A DNA stretch of 64,000 nt from contig NZ_CP133268.1 in NCBI RefSeq assembly GCF_030915385.1, forward strand, positions 1,054,001-1,118,000, written 5' to 3'. Both the position numbers and the translations under genes were made by a program. Origin of the DNA: Neobacillus sp. PS3-12. Its GTDB lineage: Bacteria; Bacillota; Bacilli; Bacillales; Cytobacillaceae. How positions within the stretch are numbered: the stretch's first letter is position 1; every line of letters starts with the position of its first letter. The notes beneath the pieces are model-generated. The model was given only the letters and a program-made list of their open reading frames with translations, searched no databases and had not been told where the DNA came from. Positions 8,780-15,991 of the stretch are shown piece after piece.

Positions 8780-8920
8780 ATGCGTAATCTCTCAGACGAA
8801 CTACTGATTGAATCATATTATAAGGCTATTGAGCTCAATTTAAGCACCGAATTTATCCTCCTTATTGAATCGGAAATCCATCGGCGCTGCCTATTTAACA
8901 AAGTGAAAATATCCTCTTAA
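8780..8920 (+). CDS. sda: Sporulation checkpoint protein Sda
   Basis: Sda is a 46-aa helical hairpin that binds the sporulation kinases (KinA, KinB) and blocks their autophosphorylation when replication is perturbed. The product begins [20 protein letters not shown], nearly identical in pattern to B. subtilis Sda, and keeps the [12 protein letters not shown] second helix. The ATG at 8780 follows GGAGGTGA with 9-bp spacing. It lies divergent from yqeG and behind a DnaA-box cluster. A TGCCCAAATGGGCTTTTT hairpin at about 8929 ends the transcript. Confidence 0.96.
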   Translation: MRNLSDELLIESYYKAIELNLSTEFILLIESEIHRRCLFNKVKISS

Positions 8921-8927
8921 ATTTCTA

Positions 8928-8951
8928 ATGCCCAAATGGGCTTTTTCTTTT
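8928..8951 (+). terminator. Terminator of sda
   Basis: The short stem GCCCA-AA-TGGGC followed by TTTTTCTTTT lies just 9 bp after the sda stop. Confidence 0.8.
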
Positions 8952-8969
8952 AGATATACGTTTTTTTGA

Positions 8970-9758
8970 TTATCGATTTTCGACCCGAAAGTGGCCGATT
9001 TTTTCACCAACCTTTACTTCATGCGGTGTTTGAAAAGGATCGATTTGAAAAATTCCTTTTTCAAAAAGTAAAATGACCGTGGAACCAAAGCTAAAGAAAG
9101 CCATTTCCTCACCTTTTTTTAGCTGACTTCCTGGATGGGTAATTTCAATGGAATTTACAAACATCGCTCCGACCTTAACAACTGACATAAAACCATAGTC
9201 TGTTTTCAGCTCTGTTGTAACTCGGTAGTTTTTTGAAAGGGGCCGATCCCCATACTTTAATCCCCATTTATTAACAGGGTATGATTTTGTTCCCAATGTC
9301 CATTGCTTGATAACCTCTCCTGATGCAGGGCAATGGATACGGTGATAGTGGCTTGGACTTAAATAAAGAATGATGTATGTTCCGTTTAAATATTTTTCTA
9401 ATATTTCATCATCACCAAGCATTTCGTGAATGGAATATATTTTCCCTTTCACTTCTATTTCACTTGATTCTTTGATTGTACCGATATCTTCTATACTTGC
9501 ATCAACAGGACTAATGACAGAATCGGAGAGATTATCGATTTTTCTTGCCCCAGATTTTAATTTTCTGGTAAACAAATCATTTAATGTAGAATATTCCCTT
9601 AAAGTTTTGTCCATTTCTTCTTGGTTCAACTGATAGATCCGAGCAAATGATGGCACAATAAAGCGACTGACCGTTGAAAGGGAAAATTGTTTTAAGATAC
9701 CAGATGTGACCCTCCCGTTTGTAAGTTCAATCAATAAACGATATAAAAGCTTTCTCAA
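8970..9758 (-). CDS. psd: Phosphatidylserine decarboxylase proenzyme
   Basis: Converts phosphatidylserine to phosphatidylethanolamine at the membrane. The protein self-cleaves at a (L/F)GST motif to create a pyruvoyl group; here FGSTV is about 40 residues from the C-terminus. Other family blocks are SPVDAS and LSPSHYHRIHCP. I choose TTG 9758, preceded by GGGGGG at 6 bp, for 263 aa, the B. subtilis length; an ATG further upstream at 9839 would add 27 residues without a good site. It is divergent from pssA, which makes its substrate, rather than in the B. subtilis pssA-ybfM-psd order. Confidence 0.94.
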   Translation of the reverse strand: MRKLLYRLLIELTNGRVTSGILKQFSLSTVSRFIVPSFARIYQLNQEEMDKTLREYSTLNDLFTRKLKSGARKIDNLSDSVISPVDASIEDIGTIKESSEIEVKGKIYSIHEMLGDDEILEKYLNGTYIILYLSPSHYHRIHCPASGEVIKQWTLGTKSYPVNKWGLKYGDRPLSKNYRVTTELKTDYGFMSVVKVGAMFVNSIEITHPGSQLKKGEEMAFFSFGSTVILLFEKGIFQIDPFQTPHEVKVGEKIGHFRVENR

Positions 9759-9995
9759 TGTTTTCCCCCCAAATAGGTGTAAAATACCTTTACGATCTAG
9801 CATAATATGCTTAAATTTTAATAATATATAGTAAATCATTCCAATCTAAGGCCTAATTCATTCCCGATAAAGGACGTGAAGCTCCCCCCTGACACTCCCT
9901 TTGATCAATAGAAAAAAGGCTGCGGCAGTGCTTAAAGAAAATACAACAAGGCTAATTCTACCCTTTTGTCTGTTGTTAATAAGGAGTTGAGGAGA

Positions 9996-10535
9996 TTGTT
10001 TTTATTAGAAGTTTTAGATAGTACCATTAAAAAATTAAAATGCCAGATCGCAAATTTAATTACCTTGGCAAATTTATCATTGGGCGGTTTTGCTATTATT
10101 TTTGCCATTCAAGAAAATTTACGTCTTAGCCTTCTGTTAATTTTTCTTGCAGCTCTCACCGACCGTTTTGATGGAATGATTGCCAGAAAATTAAATATCG
10201 AATCGGATTTAGGAAAGCAATTGGATTCCATGAGTGATATTATATCATTTGGCATTGCCCCTGCACTATTGCTTTACCAAGGAATTATACATGAATTTGG
10301 AGGACCTGGTACATTTTTCACCATTTTCTATATAGGTTGTGGTGCTTTTCGATTAGCACGGTTTAACATTACAGAATGCAATGGTTATTTTACGGGCTTA
10401 CCCATTACCGCAGCGGGCTGTTTAATCACACTCAGTTACTTAGCCATTCCTTTATTCCCTTCTGAAATCTTTTTATTTTTTATGATCATCTTATCTTTTT
10501 TTATGGTATCCACCTTTAAACTCAAAAAAGTGTAG
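9996..10535 (+). CDS. pssA: CDP-diacylglycerol-serine O-phosphatidyltransferase PssA
   Basis: Integral membrane enzyme making phosphatidylserine from CDP-diacylglycerol and serine. The CDP-alcohol phosphatidyltransferase signature DGx2ARx8Gx3Dx3D is complete (DGMIARKLN, then GKQLDSMSD). About six hydrophobic segments follow. I prefer TTG 9996, 9 bp after AAGGAG, giving 179 aa, close to the 177-aa B. subtilis protein; ATG 9966 would add ten residues. Divergent from psd with a 237-bp shared upstream region, so both steps of phosphatidylethanolamine synthesis sit together. Confidence 0.92.
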   Translation: MFLLEVLDSTIKKLKCQIANLITLANLSLGGFAIIFAIQENLRLSLLLIFLAALTDRFDGMIARKLNIESDLGKQLDSMSDIISFGIAPALLLYQGIIHEFGGPGTFFTIFYIGCGAFRLARFNITECNGYFTGLPITAAGCLITLSYLAIPLFPSEIFLFFMIILSFFMVSTFKLKKV

Positions 10536-10558
10536 TAATTACAAAAACCTATAAATTT

Positions 10559-10605
10559 TGACCTATTTTTTTCATTTGATTGCGAAAAAACTAGGTCGTT
10601 TTTAT
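10559..10605 (+). terminator. Terminator of pssA
   Basis: GACCTATTTTTTTC pairs with GAAAAAACTAGGTC with one mismatch, followed by GTTTTT. It separates pssA from sigK. Confidence 0.75.
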
Positions 10606-10706
10606 GAAAAAATATAAATATATCGTGGACAGACACAAACTCTCACTAACTTTCATAGGAATTAGTTATAGGCGATTGGCCTAACGATGAGCGGGGGTGG
10701 ATGTTC

Positions 10707-11423
10707 ATGTCTGGCATCTTGACTGCACTTGGTTATTTGATGAAGGAGTTTTTATTTCTTGTTTCATATGTAAAAAATAATGCTTTTCCTCAACCGTTAT
10801 CTGCAGCAGAGGAAAGAAAGTATTTACGCTTAATGGCCGATGGTGATTCACATGCCCGAAACATGTTGATTGAACATAATTTACGGCTTGTTGCCCATAT
10901 CGTAAAAAAGTTTGAAAACACGGGCGAAGATTCAGAGGATTTAATTTCAATTGGAACTATTGGTTTGATTAAGGCTATAGAAAGCTTTTCTGAGGGCAAA
11001 GGAACAAAACTGGCGACATATGCTGCTAGGTGTATTGAAAATGAAATTTTGATGCACCTGAGAGCCCTTAAGAAGACAAAAAAGGATGTTTCCCTGCACG
11101 ACCCAATTGGCCAGGACAAAGAAGGAAATGAAATCTCTTTAATTGATGTTCTGAAATCAGAATCGGAGGATGTTATTGACACCATTCAGTTAAACATGGA
11201 GCTTGAAAAAATAAAGAAATATATTGATGTTCTTGATGAAAGAGAAAAAGAAGTCATCATTGGCCGATTTGGTCTTGACCTGCAAAAGGAAAAGACACAG
11301 CGGGAGATTGCCAAAGAATTAGGTATTTCTAGAAGCTATGTTTCACGGATTGAAAAACGGGCATTAATGAAGATGTTTCATGAATTTTATCGGGCAGAAA
11401 AAGAAAAGAAAAAGAAAGGCTAG
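10707..11423 (+). CDS. sigK: Sporulation RNA polymerase sigma factor SigK (pro-form), uninterrupted
   Basis: Late mother-cell sigma factor controlling spore coat and maturation genes. It carries the hydrophobic pro-sequence (about 20 residues, [14 protein letters not shown]) normally removed by SpoIVFB just before [12 protein letters not shown]. Sigma region 2 includes [12 protein letters not shown] and [17 protein letters not shown]; region 4 has [21 protein letters not shown]. The gene is one continuous 238-codon frame, whereas B. subtilis splits it with the skin element. I start at ATG 10707, which has GGGGGTGG at proper distance; the ATG at 10701 abuts that site. A terminator hairpin follows at 11432. 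Confidence 0.97.
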   Translation: MSGILTALGYLMKEFLFLVSYVKNNAFPQPLSAAEERKYLRLMADGDSHARNMLIEHNLRLVAHIVKKFENTGEDSEDLISIGTIGLIKAIESFSEGKGTKLATYAARCIENEILMHLRALKKTKKDVSLHDPIGQDKEGNEISLIDVLKSESEDVIDTIQLNMELEKIKKYIDVLDEREKEVIIGRFGLDLQKEKTQREIAKELGISRSYVSRIEKRALMKMFHEFYRAEKEKKKKG

Positions 11424-11431
11424 ACCATTAC

Positions 11432-11466
11432 AAAATAGAGCAGGGGATCATTCCTGCTCTATTTTT
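11432..11466. terminator. Bidirectional terminator between sigK and the BNR lipoprotein gene
   Basis: AAAATAGAGCAGG pairs with CCTGCTCTATTTTT around an 8-base loop, with T runs on both strands. The hairpin overlaps the 3' end of the convergent lipoprotein gene. Confidence 0.85.
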
Positions 11467-12428
11467 CCATCTGTCAATCTATTTTCCCAGCTTTTCCCGC
11501 CATCTATAGACTCATATAAGTCATTCTTATAGGTTGCAAAGGCTAATCTTTTTTCATTTTTTGGATCCGTTGTTATATACGTTACTGGATTATCATAATC
11601 AAGAAAGGGAATAACAACATCCTTCACTTCTCCTGTTTTCGGATTTATTTCTTTCATTAAAATCTTTTGTTCCTCTACACTTGAATATAAAATATTATCG
11701 CCCTTAAAGGTTAAGGCAGTGACCATAATCGGGCCGGTAATGGCATTCATTGTATTCGAATAATTCTCCGAATAATAAATACCAGTTTTTGTAGACATGG
11801 CCATGATATTTCCATTTTTAGGATGAACCACCATCATTCCTAATGAGTCTGCAGTGAAACCGACCAACTTACTTTTAATCCAATTTTCCCCGCTATTACT
11901 TTTTGAAAAGTAAACACCTGGATCAAGTGTATCTGTTGGCTGTTCCATAATTAAATACATTCCATTTCCAAAAAAACTCGCTGATAAGAAATGGAAATTC
12001 CCTTTTCCATAGAACCCTAATTCTTGTAATGACTTTCCTTGATCCGTGCTTTCGACGATTCCCAATGGGTCTTTTAAACTTGTCCCCTTTTGTGGATGCC
12101 CGCTTGTTAAGAATCCGGTATTTAGTGCCTGAAAGCTCATTAGATTATGTTTATTGGCAGTTGTTTCTAACCACTTTGAATTCTTATAAAATTTGATTCC
12201 ATCATTTGTAGCTACATAAAGAGCATCATCATTTCCCGGATAACCGATTCCGCGAATTTGACTAATCTTTTGATTCTTTGCAGGAACAATTTGAAACCGT
12301 ACAGCTGTTTTTGCTTGGTTTTGGTCTTGTTTGGATTTTTTATTATTTTCAGCTTGACTTGAACATCCTGCAGTTATTAACAAAATGCTAATGAAAATTG
12401 AAAGTAAAACTTTCTTTTTTACGAACAT
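11448..12428 (-). CDS. BNR/sialidase-repeat lipoprotein (F510_1955-type family)
   Basis: Putative surface lipoprotein of unknown function, 326 aa. The signal peptide ends in the lipobox LITAGC, with the Cys near residue 22, followed by a charged linker. The rest resembles photosynthesis-stability/BNR beta-propeller proteins: repeated Asp-box-like turns such as STDQGKS, SKSNSGENW and SIDGGKSWEN, spaced regularly. Related proteins are annotated as F510_1955-family glycosylhydrolases, but no catalytic residues can be assigned here. ATG follows GGGGGAG. It lies 45 bp downstream of an orphan response regulator with no terminator seen between, so the two may be co-transcribed. Confidence 0.75.
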   Translation of the reverse strand: MFVKKKVLLSIFISILLITAGCSSQAENNKKSKQDQNQAKTAVRFQIVPAKNQKISQIRGIGYPGNDDALYVATNDGIKFYKNSKWLETTANKHNLMSFQALNTGFLTSGHPQKGTSLKDPLGIVESTDQGKSLQELGFYGKGNFHFLSASFFGNGMYLIMEQPTDTLDPGVYFSKSNSGENWIKSKLVGFTADSLGMMVVHPKNGNIMAMSTKTGIYYSENYSNTMNAITGPIMVTALTFKGDNILYSSVEEQKILMKEINPKTGEVKDVVIPFLDYDNPVTYITTDPKNEKRLAFATYKNDLYESIDGGKSWENRLTDGKIEQE

Positions 12429-12473
12429 TTTCTCCCCCTGAAACTAAGTCCTTTTTGAAAATGGAACCCCATC

Positions 12474-13145
12474 CTATTCCAGCCACTTATACCCCAGTCC
12501 CCAGACTGTTGTCAAATAATCATCAACTGGAAAACCGATTTTGCGAAGTTTTTCTCTTAAATTCCGAACATGTGAATCAATTGTCCTGTCTTCGGTTGCC
12601 ACTGAATATCCCCAAACAGAAGATAAAAGATGTTCTCTTGTAAAAACCTTGTTCCGATTTTGGAGAAAAACCCTTAAGAGTGAAAATTCCTTTGGCGTTA
12701 ATGGAACTGGCTTATGACTGTACAACAATTCAAATGAATCAATATTTAAGACTAGACCTTTAAATTCGATTTTATCATTTTCCCCCATATTTCTCCGTAA
12801 AACCGCTTCAATCCTGGCTGTTAATTCTTCTTCGTCAAATGGTTTTGATATATAATCGTCAGCACCAAGCTTTAAACCTTTGACAACATCAATTTTATCG
12901 TTCCTTGCTGTCAACATTATAATTGGGACGTTATATTTCTTCCGTATTTCCTTGCAAGCATCCCAACCGTCCATATCAGGCATCATAACATCTAGAATGA
13001 TTAAATCAACTGATTCCGTCTCAAGGTAGTGGATCGCATCGGCTGCTGAAGACATTTTTATACATGCATACCCTTTTGGGCTCAAATATAGTGCTAATAA
13101 GTCAAGCATTCTTACCTCATCATCAACTAATAAAATCTTTTTCAA
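12474..13145 (-). CDS. OmpR/PhoB-family response regulator (orphan)
   Basis: Two-component response regulator of 223 aa. The receiver domain has the acidic pocket DDE near residues 7-9, phosphoacceptor Asp in ILDVMMPDMDG near 53 and conserved Lys in YISKPF near 103. The C-terminal winged helix has the PLTPKEFSLL and HVRNLREKLR signatures. Translation starts at TTG 13145 behind GGAGTG. No histidine kinase gene lies next to it; its downstream neighbour is the BNR lipoprotein. The regulated genes are unknown. Confidence 0.9.
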   Translation of the reverse strand: MKKILLVDDEVRMLDLLALYLSPKGYACIKMSSAADAIHYLETESVDLIILDVMMPDMDGWDACKEIRKKYNVPIIMLTARNDKIDVVKGLKLGADDYISKPFDEEELTARIEAVLRRNMGENDKIEFKGLVLNIDSFELLYSHKPVPLTPKEFSLLRVFLQNRNKVFTREHLLSSVWGYSVATEDRTIDSHVRNLREKLRKIGFPVDDYLTTVWGLGYKWLE

Positions 13146-13209
13146 TCTTGGTCACTCCTCAAACACGTTGGTAAGAAGATTATACTATACTTCTGTTATG
13201 CCTCGGGCA

Positions 13210-13240
13210 AAAAAAAGCATTGACCATTGGTCAATGCTTA
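13210..13240 (-). terminator. Terminator of the 27-aa peptide gene
   Basis: A perfect 11-bp inverted repeat (AGCATTGACCA / TGGTCAATGCT, 1-base loop) at 13218-13240 is followed on the minus strand by eight Ts. It lies just downstream of the small ORF ending at 13253. Confidence 0.85.
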
Positions 13241-13252
13241 AGATTCTTGTTC

Positions 13253-13336
13253 TTAGCTTTCTGAACCTACCTCTACTGCAATCACAATCCCAATTGCCCC
13301 AGTAATGATAAAGGACATACAAACTAATAATAACAT
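13253..13336 (-). CDS. Putative 27-aa single-span membrane peptide
   Basis: Small candidate gene: ATG at 13336 follows GTGGAGGAAT, and a strong intrinsic terminator lies just after its stop. The product MLLLVCMSFIITGAIGIVIA plus VEVGSES is one hydrophobic stretch with a short acidic tail, as in regulatory membrane peptides. I do not recognise a family. Support rests on the ribosome site, hydrophobic character and dedicated terminator only. Confidence 0.5.
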   Translation of the reverse strand: MLLLVCMSFIITGAIGIVIAVEVGSES

Positions 13337-13451
13337 ATTCCTCCACACCCCTTAGGTCTCTGACATTTTCTATAAAGTGAATTTACCCTAATTTTACGAT
13401 ACTTATTTACAAAAATGTGAATATTTTGTTCACATTTTTGTATTTTAGTCG

Positions 13452-13514
13452 CTAAGTACTATCCTTCATAATCCAAAACGTTACATCTAGGCCTTCAAGT
13501 AAAAACAATTTCAT
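13452..13514 (-). CDS. Putative 20-aa peptide
   Basis: A 20-codon frame (MKLFLLEGLDVTFWIMKDST) begins at ATG 13514 behind GAGGTGG with 5-bp spacing. No family is recognised and no terminator is dedicated to it. It may be chance, but it lies in a row of equally small minus-strand frames that all have good ribosome sites. Confidence 0.35.
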   Translation of the reverse strand: MKLFLLEGLDVTFWIMKDST

Positions 13515-13548
13515 AAAAACCACCTCATTTTCTATTTTTTGTTTTTCT

Positions 13549-13683
13549 TTATAAAATATTGGATATTTGTCGATCTTTATGTTTTTCATATAACTGATTA
13601 ACTATTTCCTGATGATTTGCTTCCTCTCTGCTTTGTTTTCTCTTTTTGATTGTAATCGTTAAAAATAAGATGTTAAGAGTCAT
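13549..13683 (-). CDS. yrzI: YrzI family small protein
   Basis: 44-aa protein beginning MTLNILFLTITIKKRKQSRE, which matches the YrzI small-protein family of Bacillus (hydrophobic beta-like N-terminus, then a basic patch and a Glu/His-rich helix). The function is unknown. The ATG at 13683 is 7 bp after GGGAGGTG. It is followed by two further tiny frames. Confidence 0.75.
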   Translation of the reverse strand: MTLNILFLTITIKKRKQSREEANHQEIVNQLYEKHKDRQISNIL

Positions 13684-13721
13684 GATTTTTCACCTCCCTT
13701 TTTTGATAAACTATCCAAATA

Positions 13722-13752
13722 AAAAACCGCAAGCAGAATCATCTTGCGGCGT
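13722..13752 (-). terminator. Terminator between the YrzI gene and the 28-aa frame
   Basis: On the minus strand CCGCAAG-ATGATTCTG-CTTGCGG is followed by TTTTTTATTT. A second hairpin sharing the CCGCA/TGCGG arms lies just upstream (about 13772-13797), so the element may be duplicated. Confidence 0.8.
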
Positions 13753-13825
13753 TGTTTTAAGGCATAAAAATACCGCAAGAGACATTCTACCTGCGGCATG
13801 GATATCTTAAATAAATGGAAAAAAA

Positions 13826-13912
13826 TTAGTTTCCCAGCCTATTGTGGTCGAATGTATGATTAAATTTTGTATTAAATCCAGTTGTAAACATCGGCAAATA
13901 TGTGAAATTCAT
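13826..13912 (-). CDS. Putative 28-aa peptide with a consensus ribosome binding site
   Basis: The frame MNFTYLPMFTTGFNTKFNHT plus FDHNRLGN starts at ATG 13912, 9 bp after a full AAGGAGGT. The ribosome site is the best in the neighbourhood, and two hairpins with a T run lie downstream at 13722-13797. I recognise no family. Expression would have to be shown before it is accepted. Confidence 0.4.
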   Translation of the reverse strand: MNFTYLPMFTTGFNTKFNHTFDHNRLGN

Positions 13913-14011
13913 TACGATTCGACCTCCTTGGGGATTATTAACTAACTATGGTAATTATATCCACTGCATTCACATTTGTAAACCATATTTGGAAAAAATG
14001 GGTAAAAAAAT

Positions 14012-14031
14012 AAGCATTCTGGTGAATGCTT
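14012..14031. repeat. AAGCATTC hairpin, left member of a pair
   Basis: AAGCATTC-TGGT-GAATGCTT, an 8-bp perfect stem. A near-identical hairpin lies at 14510-14529, so the pair brackets the 52-bp array and the dispersed element. Confidence 0.7.
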
Positions 14032-14071
14032 AAAAGTGTCGAGAAACCTAATTTGCATGAATATATCAGGG

Positions 14072-14220
14072 CTTCGGACACACTTTTGGTAATTTTGCTT
14101 TACTATGTCCGAAGATACCGTGATTTCGGACAGACCTGTGATAATTTTGCCTTCCTTTGTCCGAAGTTGCCGTGACTTCGGACACAACCGTGGTAATTTT
14201 AGCTTCTTGTGTCCGAAGAT
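14072..14220. repeat. Three-copy 52-bp tandem repeat, each copy an inverted repeat
   Basis: CTTCGGACA begins at 14072 and 14176 (TTTCGGACA at 14124), exactly 52 bp apart. The complementary TGTCCGAAG begins at 14106, 14158 and 14210, also exactly 52 bp apart. Each unit can form a 9-bp stem around a 25-bp loop containing a conserved TAATTTT core, joined by a (T)(A/G)CCGTGA linker. No frame with a ribosome site runs through it. Confidence 0.9.
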
Positions 14221-14304
14221 CTAATTACAAACCAATAGGGAAAATCGATAACCGTAGACAATTTCCAAAAAAAGTGTTGCTACACTTTAGGTCAATTTGT
14301 CTCC

Positions 14305-14439
14305 CTGTTGATTGGAGCGGAGGGCACTCGACTCCAGCGGGATCAAGAGGTCACTGGAGACCCCACAGGCGCCATAGCGCCGAGGAGGCTCCAGGACACC
14401 TCCCCGCGGAAAGCGAGTGCCCGGAGAGGAAATCAACAG
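14305..14439 (+). repeat. Dispersed palindromic element, copy A
   Basis: About 135 bp bounded by CTGTTGATT and AATCAACAG. It contains blocks GAGACCCCACAGGCGCC, GCGCCGAGGAGGCTC and CCGCGGAAAGCGAGTGC that recur in copy B (53480-53612, opposite orientation) at roughly 80% identity. GC content is far above the flanks, and complementary blocks give extensive secondary structure. This element type is widespread between genes in Bacillaceae. Confidence 0.85.
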
Positions 14440-14474
14440 GCCCATTTACAGGAGCCCTCAAAAACTATAAATAA

Positions 14475-14506
14475 AAAATTGCCGAGAGAATACCCTTCTC
14501 GACAAT
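14475..14506 (-). terminator. Terminator of yrhC
   Basis: On the minus strand TTGTCGAGAA-GGGT-ATTCTCTCGGCAA is followed by TTTTTTATTT, 20 bp downstream of the yrhC stop. Confidence 0.8.
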
Positions 14507-14509
14507 CTG

Positions 14510-14529
14510 AAGCATTCCAGTGAATGCTT
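14510..14529. repeat. AAGCATTC hairpin, right member of a pair
   Basis: AAGCATTC-CAGT-GAATGCTT, same stem as 14012-14031 with a different loop. It overlaps the last codon of yrhC. Confidence 0.7.
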
Positions 14530-14785
14530 ACTTTTTCAAAATTTCATTGCTTTCTTCCATTGCTAGAAGTTTTTCGCGGCAAAGTTTTTCGTTAATAAAT
14601 AATAATAGTGAAACAGCTATAAAAGCTGTTGATGCAATGATCATTATATTTACATCCATCGTATTCTTTGTGTCGGATGGAATAATCACACCTAAATAGA
14701 AAAATACACCTGCAGCCAACAGAATAACAGCGAACCGCTTTAAATCAACCATTTTTTCGTAAAGCTGCTTTGCTTGGTTTTTCAT
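14528..14785 (-). CDS. yrhC: YrhC family membrane protein
   Basis: 85-aa protein with two predicted membrane helices, FAVILLAAGVFFYLGVIIP and IMIIASTAFIAVSLLLFI, between charged ends. Sequence and place match YrhC, which in B. subtilis follows mtnN-mccA-mccB. The function is unknown; the original neighbourhood links it to methionine-to-cysteine conversion. Here mccA and mccB are absent and a terminator separates it from mtnN, so it is transcribed on its own. ATG follows AGGTGG. Confidence 0.85.
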   Translation of the reverse strand: MKNQAKQLYEKMVDLKRFAVILLAAGVFFYLGVIIPSDTKNTMDVNIMIIASTAFIAVSLLLFINEKLCREKLLAMEESNEILKK

Positions 14786-14867
14786 ATGCCACCTGCTTTC
14801 TTAAACTTCTACTAAACTACTTTAGCATAGAAATAGTGGCAAATATCCATGTAAATAATAGAAACCG

Positions 14868-14894
14868 CCCAGCATAGTCTAGCTGGACGGTCAT
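14868..14894 (-). terminator. Terminator of mtnN
   Basis: GACCGTCCAGC-TAGACTAT-GCTGGGCGGTT on the minus strand followed by TCTATTATTT. It separates mtnN from yrhC. Confidence 0.8.
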
Positions 14895-14903
14895 TTCAAA
14901 CCA

Positions 14904-15599
14904 TTAGCTTAAAGCAGCAACCATCTTCATCACCAATGTTGCGGAATGAAGCGCAGCTTTTTCTAAAAATTGCTCAAAGGAAATATCCGATTCCTTTCCT
15001 GCAATATCCGATAATGAGCGAATAACGACAAAAGGTATTTTAAATTGAAAGGCAACTTGAGCAATTGCGGCAGCTTCCATTTCAACTGCTTGTACATTTT
15101 GAAATTTCGTTCGAACAAAGTCAACCTTCTTAGAGTCACTCATAAAAGAGTCTCCTGTAGCTATTAACCCTTTTACCGTATGTACTCCCTCAATTTCCTC
15201 GGCAGCTTTTTCTGCCTTTAGAATTAACCCTTCATCAGCTACAAATGCTGCTGGAAGCTGGGGAACCTGCCCATACTCATAATTAAATGCTGTCACATCG
15301 ACATCATGATGGCGTACTTCAGTTGAAATAACGATGTCTCCAACATTCAAAGAAGGATTAAAGCCACCTGCAGAACCAGTATTAATAATCAAATCCGGCT
15401 TATATTTTTCAAGAAGAATCGAAGTTGACATAGCCGCATTTACTTTACCAATTCCTGATTTAAGTAAAATTACTTCCGCACCGTTCATTTTTCCAAAAGT
15501 AAACTCACAACCAGCGATTGTTTCTTGTGAATTTCCCTCAATATGATCTCGTAATAACGTAACCTCTTCTTCCATTGCTCCAATGATTGCGATTTTCAT
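14904..15599 (-). CDS. mtnN: 5'-methylthioadenosine/S-adenosylhomocysteine nucleosidase
   Basis: Hydrolyses methylthioadenosine and S-adenosylhomocysteine to adenine plus the thioribose or ribosylhomocysteine, in methionine salvage and the activated methyl cycle. The 231-aa protein has IGAMEEEV (catalytic Glu), NTGSAGGF, the conserved TGDSF block, the purine-binding [11 protein letters not shown] and RSLSDIAG with the catalytic Asp. ATG follows GAGGT. In B. subtilis it is followed by mccAB-yrhC; here only yrhC remains. Confidence 0.97.
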   Translation of the reverse strand: MKIAIIGAMEEEVTLLRDHIEGNSQETIAGCEFTFGKMNGAEVILLKSGIGKVNAAMSTSILLEKYKPDLIINTGSAGGFNPSLNVGDIVISTEVRHHDVDVTAFNYEYGQVPQLPAAFVADEGLILKAEKAAEEIEGVHTVKGLIATGDSFMSDSKKVDFVRTKFQNVQAVEMEAAAIAQVAFQFKIPFVVIRSLSDIAGKESDISFEQFLEKAALHSATLVMKMVAALS

Positions 15600-15755
15600 G
15601 TTTTTACCTCTTTCTTTTTCTGTACATGGATTTCAGTTTTTATTTTATCATTTTAGCCATGTTCATGAAAATTAACTTATGGAAATGGATTGCTAGAGGT
15701 GATAGAAAGAAATACAATGAAGGAAATGTCAAAATACAAAAAGGAGTAAATAATA

Positions 15756-15962
15756 ATGAATATTGAATTTGATTTGATCGAAGATAAAATTGAATTTTTT
15801 GATGCTGGCGACCTTAGAAGTCTTGAGAAAAAAATTGCTGCTCAAATTGACATAAATAAAGCCATTTTACTATCCGTTCACTCTGTATCCCATCAGATGC
15901 ATGTGAATGAAAACGGGCAAACGTATTTTACTGCAGTTGTTCATTTTAAGAGAAAGAAATAG
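15756..15962 (+). CDS. yrzA: DUF2536 family protein YrzA
   Basis: 68-aa protein beginning MNIEFDLIEDKIEFFDAGDL, matching the DUF2536 family (YrzA) of Bacillus, of unknown function. It starts 8 bp after AAAGGAG. It is divergent from mtnN and convergent with yrrS, the same relative place as in B. subtilis. A stem GGATGGC-TTTGTCT-GCCATCC at about 15961 closes it. Confidence 0.85.
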   Translation: MNIEFDLIEDKIEFFDAGDLRSLEKKIAAQIDINKAILLSVHSVSHQMHVNENGQTYFTAVVHFKRKK

Positions 15963-15991
15963 GATGGCTTTGTCTGCCATCCCATTCTTTG

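Noticed and set aside
10707..11423. skin-type element or split sigK
   Set aside because: The sigK frame is continuous from pro-sequence to region 4; no recombinase gene is near.
14072..14220. CRISPR-like array
   Set aside because: Only three units, the repeats are themselves inverted pairs, spacers are similar to each other rather than unique, and no cas genes are near.
14157..14523. Plus-strand frames of 71 and 105 codons
   Set aside because: They run through the 52-bp array and the dispersed element, have no ribosome site and show repeat-derived composition.
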